A stretch of DNA of 49,455 nt from Porphyromonadaceae bacterium UBA7087 (GTDB lineage Bacteria; Bacteroidota; Bacteroidia; Bacteroidales; Muribaculaceae): the NCBI GenBank assembly GCA_002493515.1, contig DKYZ01000030.1:1-49455 (forward strand). Direction: 5' to 3'. The notes under the pieces were generated by a model. It did not search any database, had not been told where the DNA came from, and saw only the letters and a program-made list of their open reading frames with translations. Position numbers and translations under genes: made by a program. Positions 16,110 to 23,823 of the stretch are shown here, in pieces. How positions within the stretch are numbered: position 1 is the first letter of the stretch; each line of letters starts with the position of its first letter.

Positions 16110-16580
16110 ATGGTAATTCAGCGTTGGCAGTCGGTGCTGCTGTTTTGTGCCGCCGCGCTTATGGCGTGCTTCACGTTTTTCTCGCTGGGCCAGGTGCAGA
16201 CACCTGACTACAGCTTCAATTTCACGAGCCTGGGCTTCACATACGAGGGTATCGCCACCGATGGGTCGCCGACAGGCTATCTCCTCCACACCTGGTATTT
16301 CTTCTGCGTAAGCCTGATGTCGGTGATATTGCCTTTGGTGGCTATATTCTGCTTCCGCAACGAGCGTCTGCAGACACGGCTCTGCCTGGTCAGCGTGCTG
16401 TTCATAATAGCATGCATGGCGGTTGCCGGATGTCTGGGCTATACGGCAGTGGATAACGGCAGCATCGGATGGTCCACGAACATTGTCTCGCCCTTCGCCG
16501 CCCTTGCCGCAGTGATTCTCGCCTACGGCCGCATCAGGAGCGACTGGCGCAAACTCCGTTCAGCTGACCGCATACGATAA
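16110..16580 (+). CDS. DUF4293 family membrane protein
   Basis: The 156-residue protein begins with MVIQRWQSVLL, the family's typical MIQR start. It has four hydrophobic segments: about residues 8-26, 63-83 (WYFFCVSLMSVILPLVAIFCF), 91-113 (CLVSVLFIIACMAVAGCLGY) and 125-140. A loop of about 30 residues lies between segments 1 and 2. DUF4293 is a Bacteroidetes-specific inner-membrane family of unknown function, often found near housekeeping genes. It sits 20 bases before proS and shares its promoter at 16041-16071. The ending RSDWRKLRSADRIR is positively charged and probably cytoplasmic. Confidence 0.85.
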   Translation: MVIQRWQSVLLFCAAALMACFTFFSLGQVQTPDYSFNFTSLGFTYEGIATDGSPTGYLLHTWYFFCVSLMSVILPLVAIFCFRNERLQTRLCLVSVLFIIACMAVAGCLGYTAVDNGSIGWSTNIVSPFAALAAVILAYGRIRSDWRKLRSADRIR

Positions 16581-16600
16581 AAAAATATTGACAAAGAGAT

Positions 16601-18082
16601 ATGGCAAAAGAGTTAAAAGACCTGACTAAACGCAGTGAGGATTATTCTAAATGGTATAACGAGCTGGTGGTTAAAGCCGACCTGGCGGAGCAAAGCGCCG
16701 TTAGGGGGTGTATGGTGATAAAGCCATATGGCTATGCCATATGGGAAAAGATGCAGCACACGCTCGACGAGATGTTCAAGGCTACGGGGGTGCAGAATGC
16801 CTATTTCCCCCTTCTCATTCCAAAGTCGTTTCTGTGTCGCGAGGCAGAGCATGTGGAAGGCTTTGCCAAGGAGTGTGCGGTAGTGACCCATTACCGGCTC
16901 AAGAACGATCCGGAGGGGAACGGAGTCATCGTGGATCCCGAGGCGCGTCTCGAGGAGGAGCTCATCGTGCGTCCCACATCCGAAACCATCATATGGGGAA
17001 CCTATAAAAACTGGATCCACAGCTATCGCGATCTTCCTCTTCTCATCAACCAGTGGGCGAATGTGATGCGTTGGGAGATGCGCACCCGCATGTTCCTGCG
17101 CACATCGGAGTTTCTCTGGCAGGAGGGCCACTGCGCCCATGCCACGGCCGAGGAGAACGAGGCACGTGCCGTGCAGATGATCAACCTCTATGCGGAATTC
17201 GCCGAGAAATATATGGCGATGCCGGTTGTGAAGGGCGTGAAGAGCGAAAACGAACGTTTCGCGGGAGCTCTCAATACTTACACAATCGAGGCCATGATGC
17301 AGGACGGCAAGGCCCTTCAGGCCGGAACGTCCCACAACCTCGGCCAGAATTTCGCCAAGGCGTTTGACGTGACTTTCATAAACAAGGACAACAAGCCGGA
17401 GTATGTATGGGCCAATTCCTGGGGAGTCTCCACGCGCCTGATGGGAGCCCTTATCATGACCCATAGCGATGACAACGGTCTGGTGCTTCCTCCGCATCTG
17501 GCACCTATACAGGTGGTTATCGTGCCGATCTATAAGAATGCCGACCAGCTCCGCCAGATATCATGTGTTGTGGAGCCTCTGATGGCCGAGCTAAAGGGCC
17601 TGGGAGTCAGCGTCAAGTATGATGACGCCGACAATCGTCGTCCCGGATTCAAGTTTGCCGACTATGAACTTAAGGGCGTTCCCGTGCGTCTTGCTATCGG
17701 AGCCCGCGATCTTGAGACAGGCACAGTAGAGCTCATGCGCCGCGACACGCTCGAGAAGGAGACACTTCCCCTCGAAGGCATCGCCGGACATATCGTCAGA
17801 GAGCTTGAGGATATACAGCAGAGCCTGTATCAGAAAGCGCTTGACCGCAGGGAGAGAAACACCTACGTTGTGGATTCCTATGAGGAGTTCAAGCAGCGTC
17901 TGGATGAGGGAGCTTTTGTGCTTGCCCATTGGGACGGCACGACAGAGACAGAGGAGAGGGTGAAGGCCGAGACAAAGGCCACCATCCGTTGCTTCCCGCT
18001 CGACGGCGACATGACTCCCGGAACATGCATATTCACCGGCCGCCCCTCGGCATGCCGGGTGCTTTTCGCAAGAAACTATTGA
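16601..18082 (+). CDS. proS: Prolyl-tRNA synthetase, archaeal/eukaryotic type
   Basis: A 493-residue class II synthetase. The start (LTKRSEDYSKWYNELVVKADLAE) and absence of the roughly 180-residue INS editing domain identify the short archaeal/eukaryotic-like ProS (type 3), which Bacteroidetes use. Motif 2 is seen in MRWEMRTRMFLRTSEFLWQEGH, preceded by the substrate loop RPTSE. The anticodon-binding domain starts near PIQVVIVPIYKN, and the C-terminal zinc-binding-like region ends in CRVLFARNY. It charges tRNA-Pro in the cytoplasm. It lies 20 bases after the DUF4293 gene. Confidence 0.95.
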   Translation: MAKELKDLTKRSEDYSKWYNELVVKADLAEQSAVRGCMVIKPYGYAIWEKMQHTLDEMFKATGVQNAYFPLLIPKSFLCREAEHVEGFAKECAVVTHYRLKNDPEGNGVIVDPEARLEEELIVRPTSETIIWGTYKNWIHSYRDLPLLINQWANVMRWEMRTRMFLRTSEFLWQEGHCAHATAEENEARAVQMINLYAEFAEKYMAMPVVKGVKSENERFAGALNTYTIEAMMQDGKALQAGTSHNLGQNFAKAFDVTFINKDNKPEYVWANSWGVSTRLMGALIMTHSDDNGLVLPPHLAPIQVVIVPIYKNADQLRQISCVVEPLMAELKGLGVSVKYDDADNRRPGFKFADYELKGVPVRLAIGARDLETGTVELMRRDTLEKETLPLEGIAGHIVRELEDIQQSLYQKALDRRERNTYVVDSYEEFKQRLDEGAFVLAHWDGTTETEERVKAETKATIRCFPLDGDMTPGTCIFTGRPSACRVLFARNY

Positions 18083-18094
18083 TTTTCAACTATA

Positions 18095-18125
18095 GGCTCC
18101 GTCACGGATACCCCGCGGCGGAGCC
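18095..18125 (+). terminator. Hairpin after proS, no T-tract
   Basis: The outer 7-bp stem GGCTCCG / CGGAGCC encloses a GC-rich interior. AATAATATC follows in place of a T-run, so termination activity is uncertain. Confidence 0.35.
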
Positions 18126-18146
18126 AATAATATCATAACCTGACTC

Positions 18147-20333
18147 ATGAAAGACATAAGATATATGGCGGCCGCAGCCGCTTCCATATTCATTTTCTCC
18201 GCTTCCGCATCCTCTCTTTCGGTTGCCGACTACTGTTCTCCCGACGCATCGCGTCCGAAGGGAGTCAAGGAGATGACCCCGATGCCTGACGGCATCTCCT
18301 ATGCGGCCATAAGCGATGACGGCAGGAGCATAGAGACCTTCAGTTACAAGACCGGAAAAAAGACCGGAACACTCTTCAGCGTCGACAACATAAAGGGCGA
18401 TGTCAAGATATCTGAGTTTGATGGCTACACGCTCAGCGACAACGGAAAGAAAATCCTTCTCTGGAACGACTCGAAACAGATTTACCGCAGAAGCTTCACC
18501 GCTGAGTTTTTTGTCTACGACATAATGCGCGGCACGATGGCGCGTGTCTCGGAAAAGGGACGTCAGCGCGGAGCCGTCATTTCCCACGACGGACGTATGG
18601 TGGCCTATACGCGCGACAACAATATCTTCATCTCGAATCTTGACTACAAGACCGACAACCAGGTGACGAAAGACGGGGAGATGAACAATCTCATCTATGG
18701 CGTTCCTGACTGGGCTTATGAAGAGGAGTTCGGCATCGACAACACCATAAGGTGGAGCGCAGACGACTGCACACTCGCATTCATGAGCTTCGACGAGCGA
18801 CTCGTGCCGACCTACCACTTCGACAACTACACGAGCTACTGCGACAACGACAAGCCGGACTTCTACCCGGAGGTCTATTCCTACAAGTATCCCCTGGCAG
18901 GGTATCCGAATTCGCAGGTAGCGGTCTATGCCTATAACGTAGACAACCGTGTCATCAAGAAGATGGATCTTCCGATAGGGGAGAATGATTACGTGCCCTC
19001 TCTTGAGTTTGACGGTAACGGCGACCAGCTCATGGTCATGGTTCTCAACCGCGACCAGAACAATCTTCAGCTTTATAAGGTCAATCCCGGTTCCACCGTG
19101 GCGAGAAGCATTCTCACGGAGACTTCCGATGCGTGGCTGAATCCATCCGCATACCAGATGGTGGACTATGGCAAGAAGACATTCGTGATAGGGAGTGAGC
19201 GTAACGGATGGCGTCATCTCTATGAATATGACTACAACGGAAAGAATATCCGCCAGGTCACAAGCGGAGATTTCAATGTCACGGCATATTACGGACGTAA
19301 TGCGGCAGGGACCCATTTCATGCAGACCACGCTTGGGGGCGCCATCAACCGTACGATAGTCAGTGTCGACGCCATGGGTAAAAAAGGTGTCGTTCTCTCT
19401 CCTGAGGAGGGCACTTCCTTGGCTTCGTTCAGTTCGGGAAGGGAATATTTCCTGCTTACCTACAGCTCGGCGTCTGTTCCGACCCAATATACCATCCATG
19501 ACGCAAGAGGAAAGAAGCTTGTGGATGTGGAGCTCAACAAGGAATATGCAGCCAAATATTCCGGGGCGCCCAAAATGGAGTTCATGAAGGTTCCCAATGC
19601 AGAGGGAAAGGAGATGAACGCATATGTGATCAAGCCCTTGAATTTCGACAGCTCAAGGAAATATCCCCTTGTGATGTACCAATACAACGGCCCCGACTCG
19701 CAGGAAGTGCTCAATAAGTGGAGAATGGAGGGCATTTTCTATCTTGCATCCCAGGGATATGTGGTGGCAGCGGTAGATGGCCGTGGCACAGGCAACCGTG
19801 AGCGCTCATGGGCCACAGCTGTCTATAAACGTCTCGGGCAGCTCGAGACCGCCGACCAGATAGCTGGCGCCCGACATTTCATGAGCCTCCCTTATGTGGA
19901 TTCCGACAAGGTGGCCTGCTTCGGCTGGAGTTACGGCGGCTATATGACGCTCATGGAGCTGACGGCATCCGATTCCCCCTTCAAGTCCGGCGTGGCGATG
20001 GCTCCGGTCACCGACTGGCGATTCTATGACTCTGTCTACACAGAGCGGTATATGCTCACCCCGCAGCAGAATGAGGAGGGCTACCGACTCGGTTCAGCTC
20101 TCGGAAGGACAGGAAGCCTGAAAGGGAAGCTTCTCATAGCCTCCGGCTCCAACGACGACAATGTGCATTTCGTCAATACCCTCCAGTTCACGTCAAAACT
20201 GACATCGGAGGGAAAGCTTTGCGACATGATGGTGTTCTCGGGTTGGGAACACAGCCTTCGCATGTGTAACGCAAGGGAGATGCTGTTCAGAAAAATCAAT
20301 GACTTCTTGAATATCAACCTCATAGGCGATTGA
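18147..20333 (+). CDS. S9B family prolyl oligopeptidase (dipeptidyl peptidase IV-like)
   Basis: The 728-residue protein has an N-terminal signal peptide (MAAAAASIFIFSASASS, residues 7-23), a beta-propeller (about 30-480) with DPP IV phrases such as VPDWAYEEEFG and FDNYTSYCD, and a C-terminal alpha/beta hydrolase. The catalytic serine is Ser595 in CFGWSYGGYM. The Asp is in the SNDDNVHF pair (670-671) and the His is His702 in SGWEHSLR. These enzymes remove X-Pro or X-Ala dipeptides from peptides in the periplasm and feed peptide use. The propeller motif WAYEEEF is the double-Glu element that binds the substrate N-terminus. The gene has its own terminator at 20362-20402. Confidence 0.93.
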   Translation: MKDIRYMAAAAASIFIFSASASSLSVADYCSPDASRPKGVKEMTPMPDGISYAAISDDGRSIETFSYKTGKKTGTLFSVDNIKGDVKISEFDGYTLSDNGKKILLWNDSKQIYRRSFTAEFFVYDIMRGTMARVSEKGRQRGAVISHDGRMVAYTRDNNIFISNLDYKTDNQVTKDGEMNNLIYGVPDWAYEEEFGIDNTIRWSADDCTLAFMSFDERLVPTYHFDNYTSYCDNDKPDFYPEVYSYKYPLAGYPNSQVAVYAYNVDNRVIKKMDLPIGENDYVPSLEFDGNGDQLMVMVLNRDQNNLQLYKVNPGSTVARSILTETSDAWLNPSAYQMVDYGKKTFVIGSERNGWRHLYEYDYNGKNIRQVTSGDFNVTAYYGRNAAGTHFMQTTLGGAINRTIVSVDAMGKKGVVLSPEEGTSLASFSSGREYFLLTYSSASVPTQYTIHDARGKKLVDVELNKEYAAKYSGAPKMEFMKVPNAEGKEMNAYVIKPLNFDSSRKYPLVMYQYNGPDSQEVLNKWRMEGIFYLASQGYVVAAVDGRGTGNRERSWATAVYKRLGQLETADQIAGARHFMSLPYVDSDKVACFGWSYGGYMTLMELTASDSPFKSGVAMAPVTDWRFYDSVYTERYMLTPQQNEEGYRLGSALGRTGSLKGKLLIASGSNDDNVHFVNTLQFTSKLTSEGKLCDMMVFSGWEHSLRMCNAREMLFRKINDFLNINLIGD

Positions 20334-20361
20334 CAACCGTATAATCGTATGTTTTCGGAGA

Positions 20362-20402
20362 AAACGGGAAAGCTCATTTGAGTTTTCCCGTTTATTTTCT
20401 TG
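20362..20402 (+). terminator. Rho-independent terminator after the DPP IV-like gene
   Basis: Arms 20362-20374 and 20381-20393 form a stem of 13 pairs with one G-T. A T-rich run TTTATTTTCTT follows. It lies 29 bases after the stop. Confidence 0.82.
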
Positions 20403-20469
20403 TACAGTCTTGATTTTAAGGGGTTTGGATGACTTGTTGAGTTTTTTTTGAAAAAAATATGCAAACAGT

Positions 20470-20501
20470 GTTGTATTTGCCAGTATTATTTTCTAATTTT
20501 G
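20470..20501 (+). promoter_or_regulatory. Bacteroidetes-type promoter for the membrane protein-miaA unit
   Basis: GTTG (20470-20473), a 20-base spacer and TAATTTTG (20494-20501). The predicted start is near 20508, about 26 bases before the ATG at 20534. Confidence 0.75.
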
Positions 20502-20533
20502 GGGTGAAAACCGATAATCGGATCCAATAGCTT

Positions 20534-21883
20534 ATGAAAGATCTTGGAAAGGTCAACAGCATGCGCCTCTATCTGTTATGGAAAAACCTCACGATAGGGC
20601 TGATGAGCATCATCGTGATGATGACGTTCAGTAAGCTGTTGCCTTTTTATTTGTCGCCGGTGGTCTCGCTCATTACGGCCGCCGTGCTATATACCCTGCT
20701 CTACAATAACAAGGTGAACGGAGAATCATCATGTATGGTGGTGATTTATTCAGTGTTCTACTGCCTCATCAGTTATACTTTCGTGTCTATAAGTCTCAAC
20801 ACGCTCTTCGCATGGGGAATCATCCACATTCCCAATGAATTCATCTTCTTCAGCGACCCGTATATACCGTCTCTGATAATGAATCCGTGTTGCTTTGTGA
20901 CAATGCTCATCCTGTATATGAGGCGCAAGAATCTTCAGATCTGTGTTGACTGCCGTCTGCATCGCGGAGAGACCGCGGAACGTGGACGCATAGGAGCCAT
21001 TCTCAAATATGAGTCCTCGTTCCAGCTCGGAAATCTCACGGTGTTTTTCGCTGTCCTTTCGATAGTGGTCTGGGGATATTATCTCCTCTTCTACAAGGAT
21101 ATCAGCACGAGTGCCCGCGACTGGTATATGTTCACGTGGGTCACGATAATAGCATTTGTGCTCGACACGCTCTATTTCGTGTTCCGCTATTACAATCTTT
21201 ATCTTGACCTCAAGGAAAACAATGAGATAATCACTCCCGAGGAGCTTAACGATATGACGGCCCGAACATATCTGCGCTATTATGTGATATGCGGCAACCA
21301 TCTCTTCATCGACAGCGGAAGCGTGGATCCCACTGCGCCATTCAAGGAGGTGATAGACACCCCGTTTTTCACCAAACGTACGGTAAACGGAATCGCCTTC
21401 AACGAAGTGAGGCGCATAATATGCCGCATGACGGGAGTAGATGACGGAGAATTAAGGTTTTTCTACGGCAGGAAGTCGCCGGATATGGAGAAGCATTCCA
21501 TTCTCCGTTATTTTTATTTCCTCGATGGGGAGGCCTCTGAATATCCGGAGCTTAACGTAGACGGGGAATGGATTGATTTCGAGAAGCTGAAATATATATA
21601 TTCCACCAATCCCGGGCGCCTTTCCTCTATCTTCTGCGCCGACATATCCCGTCTGGCCACCATAATCCTCACAGAGAAGATATTCGACGAGGAGGGATGG
21701 AGGAAATCCAAGATACGCCAGTATAATCCGTCGTTCAATCTGAATGATGTACGGCAGTCGAATCTGGATTTCCAGGATGACAAATGGATCCGGATATCGC
21801 TTTTCAATTCAGATACGAAAATGTATCGTTTCAAACGTTGGCTTCGTGGGACGTCCTCACAAAACAGGCGCGAATGGAAATGA
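20534..21883 (+). CDS. Polytopic membrane protein of unknown function
   Basis: I do not recognise a family. The 449-residue protein has about six membrane segments in its first 240 residues (LTIGLMSIIVMMTF, YLSPVVSLITAAVLYTLLY, VVIYSVFYCLISYTFVSI, IMNPCCFVTMLILYM, NLTVFFAVLSIVVWGYYLLFY, MFTWVTIIAFVLDTLYFVF). A cytoplasmic loop carries a CVDC pair near residue 139, between segments four and five. The last 200 residues are soluble, with aromatic and charged stretches (LRFFYGRKSPDMEKHSILRYFYFLDG, WRKSKIRQYNPSFNLNDVRQSNLDF). There is no signal-sensing motif I can name. Its stop overlaps the miaA start as ATGA, so the two are translationally coupled. The coupling to a tRNA-modification enzyme may be only positional. 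Confidence 0.75.
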   Translation: MKDLGKVNSMRLYLLWKNLTIGLMSIIVMMTFSKLLPFYLSPVVSLITAAVLYTLLYNNKVNGESSCMVVIYSVFYCLISYTFVSISLNTLFAWGIIHIPNEFIFFSDPYIPSLIMNPCCFVTMLILYMRRKNLQICVDCRLHRGETAERGRIGAILKYESSFQLGNLTVFFAVLSIVVWGYYLLFYKDISTSARDWYMFTWVTIIAFVLDTLYFVFRYYNLYLDLKENNEIITPEELNDMTARTYLRYYVICGNHLFIDSGSVDPTAPFKEVIDTPFFTKRTVNGIAFNEVRRIICRMTGVDDGELRFFYGRKSPDMEKHSILRYFYFLDGEASEYPELNVDGEWIDFEKLKYIYSTNPGRLSSIFCADISRLATIILTEKIFDEEGWRKSKIRQYNPSFNLNDVRQSNLDFQDDKWIRISLFNSDTKMYRFKRWLRGTSSQNRREWK

Positions 21884-22791
21884 CGGCAAGATCGGTAGCG
21901 GTGGTCGGTCCCACTGCGAGTGGAAAGACAGGGCGTGCGGTGGATCTTGCCAAGGTCCTTGGCGGCGAGATCATAAGTGCGGATTCCAGGCAGGTCTACC
22001 GCCAGATGGATCTTGGCACAGGTAAGGATCTTGAAGACTATGACGGAGTGCCTTACCATCTGATTGATATCAGGGATGCCGGCGAGAAATACAATCTGCA
22101 TGATTATCTGAAGGATTTCGCCGTTGCCTGGGACGACATAACATCGCGTGGAAAAGTTCCGGTGATATGTGGCGGAAGCGGCATGTATGTGGAATCGGCT
22201 CTCAGCGGACTGCGTCTGCCGGATGTTCCCGAAAACACGCGGCTTAGAGAGAGCCTGAAAGGCAAGACACTCATAGAGTTAGAGGAGATACTGAAGGGTT
22301 ACCGGAGTCTTCACAACATCACGGATCTCGACACTGCGCAGAGGGCTATACGTGCAATCGAGATAGAGCAGTATTATCTTGATAATCCTGACAAGGCCAT
22401 ATCAGCCGACCGCAGTAAGACCGGCGCGCTTGATGCCTTGGTGATAGGGGTGGAGATAAATCGCGAATCACGGCGACGCAGAATCACGGAGCGTCTCCAT
22501 GCCCGGCTGGATTCAGGCATGACGGATGAGGTGAGAAGATTGCTTGATGCCGGGATTGAGCCGGAAAATCTCATCTACTATGGACTGGAGTATAAATTTC
22601 TGACTCTTTACGCGATAGGGGAGATGAGTTACCAGGATATGGTAAAGGGTCTCGAGACGGCTATACATCAGTTCGCCAAACGTCAGATGACATGGTTTCG
22701 CGGTATGGAGCGCCGTGGGTTCAAAATCCATTGGCTTCCCTATGATATGGGGCGTCAGGAGTTTGTCGATGCCGTTTTGGAATTGCTTTGA
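21880..22791 (+). CDS. miaA: tRNA dimethylallyltransferase
   Basis: A 303-residue MiaA with the P-loop GPTASGKT (residues 10-17), the DSRQVYRQMDLGTGKD block (35-50, with the catalytic Asp) and the GGSGMYVESAL and QRAIRAIE motifs. It adds the dimethylallyl group from DMAPP to the N6 of A37 in tRNAs that read UNN codons. I chose the ATG at 21880 because it forms an ATGA overlap with the upstream stop. An ATG six bases earlier (21874) is equally possible. A longer frame opens at 21784 but lies inside the upstream gene. The last 37 bases overlap the convergent ABC ATPase gene. Bacteroidales often carry two miaA genes; whether this genome does cannot be seen here. Confidence 0.93.
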   Translation: MTARSVAVVGPTASGKTGRAVDLAKVLGGEIISADSRQVYRQMDLGTGKDLEDYDGVPYHLIDIRDAGEKYNLHDYLKDFAVAWDDITSRGKVPVICGGSGMYVESALSGLRLPDVPENTRLRESLKGKTLIELEEILKGYRSLHNITDLDTAQRAIRAIEIEQYYLDNPDKAISADRSKTGALDALVIGVEINRESRRRRITERLHARLDSGMTDEVRRLLDAGIEPENLIYYGLEYKFLTLYAIGEMSYQDMVKGLETAIHQFAKRQMTWFRGMERRGFKIHWLPYDMGRQEFVDAVLELL

Positions 22792-23786
22792 CTCAATTTG
22801 TCGAGAAGTTGCGTGATGGAAAGCAATCGGTCTGCGATTGGTTTGCCGGTAATATTGTCATAGATAGAGAATCCGGAGTCGTCTGCTTCGACTGTTATGT
22901 CTGTATTTTCTGCGGCATCAGTTCCTATCCCGTTGCGCAGCAGAGCTTTCCTTGCCATTGCAGCCGGAATGCCGGATCCTCTGACATTTACTTTTGAATG
23001 AATCTTATGGTCTATTTTGAACAGACCTGTTTCCGGTTCGAAACAGATGCCATCTCTTAGGAAATACTTCTCCAGGCTTCCGTCCAAAGCGACATCCTCG
23101 GGGCTTCCGACAGTGACGCCGTTGGGTTTGTCGATAAGCCACACAGTGTCAGCTATCTGCAGTGCAAGCTCCATGTCATGGGTTGACAGAAATATGGTCT
23201 TGTCTTTTACCCTCGACAGGCGCAGGAGAAGCTGCATGATCTCCACCTTGCTGGGATAATCGAGGAATGCGGTCGGCTCGTCAAGGAAAATGACAGGAGT
23301 CTGTTGGGCGAGAGCCTTCGCAATCATGGCTTTCTGTCGCTCGCCGTCGCTGAGAGTCTGCACCATCCTGCCTCTAAGGTCTCCTATCTTCACCAGAGAT
23401 ATGGCCTCGTCAACAATCTCGCGGTCACTTTTGGAGAGATTACCGAAAAAACCTGTATAAGGAGCGCGTCCCAGACCTACAAGTTCTTCAACCGACATAT
23501 TGGCCAGTCCCAACCGCTCTGTAAGCACTACTCCAATAACCTTCGCCAATCCCGCATCAGTGTATTCTCTCAGATTTTTCCCCATTATGCGTATTTCCCC
23601 CTTCAGAGGAGGAATGAACGCCGACAGGGTCTTGAGAAGTGTGGATTTTCCTGCTCCATTGGGTCCGAGAAGGCATGTCAGCTCTCCGCTGTGAAGCGAG
23701 GCGTTTATATTGCTGGTCACAGCCGTATGTCCCTTTTTGCTGAAATATCCGGTTGTGAGGTCGATTGTCTTTACAGTCTCCGACAT
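22755..23786 (-). CDS. Orphan ABC transporter ATP-binding protein, FepC/BtuD-like, with C-terminal extension
   Basis: The 343-residue ATPase has Walker A GPNGAGKST (41-49), signature LSDGERQ (145-151), Walker B VIFLDE (165-170), D-loop FLD and switch His203 (STHDM). The spacing and phrases (GLGRAPYTGFFG, LSKSDREIVDEAI) place it with the iron-siderophore, haem and B12 importer ATPases. After about residue 250 it carries roughly 90 more residues (ICFEPETGLFKIDHKI ... SITQLLDKLSQSN) with no match I know. No permease or substrate-binding gene is next to it: miaA overlaps its 3' end and dnaG lies 37 bases upstream of its start. Either its partners are elsewhere or it serves another role. The ATG at 23786 starts the normal family N-terminus. 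Confidence 0.87.
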   Translation of the reverse strand: MSETVKTIDLTTGYFSKKGHTAVTSNINASLHSGELTCLLGPNGAGKSTLLKTLSAFIPPLKGEIRIMGKNLREYTDAGLAKVIGVVLTERLGLANMSVEELVGLGRAPYTGFFGNLSKSDREIVDEAISLVKIGDLRGRMVQTLSDGERQKAMIAKALAQQTPVIFLDEPTAFLDYPSKVEIMQLLLRLSRVKDKTIFLSTHDMELALQIADTVWLIDKPNGVTVGSPEDVALDGSLEKYFLRDGICFEPETGLFKIDHKIHSKVNVRGSGIPAAMARKALLRNGIGTDAAENTDITVEADDSGFSIYDNITGKPIADRLLSITQLLDKLSQSNSKTASTNS

Positions 23787-23823
23787 TTTGTTCTTTGTTC
23801 AGGTTATACTTATCTATCGAGTC

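Noticed and set aside
16613..17497. A 294-residue antisense frame in proS
   Set aside because: Shadow of a certain synthetase gene with no start context or domain.
18102..19499. A 465-residue open frame antisense to the DPP IV-like gene
   Set aside because: It is fully inside a clear S9 peptidase gene, has no domain and a composition that mirrors the sense codons.
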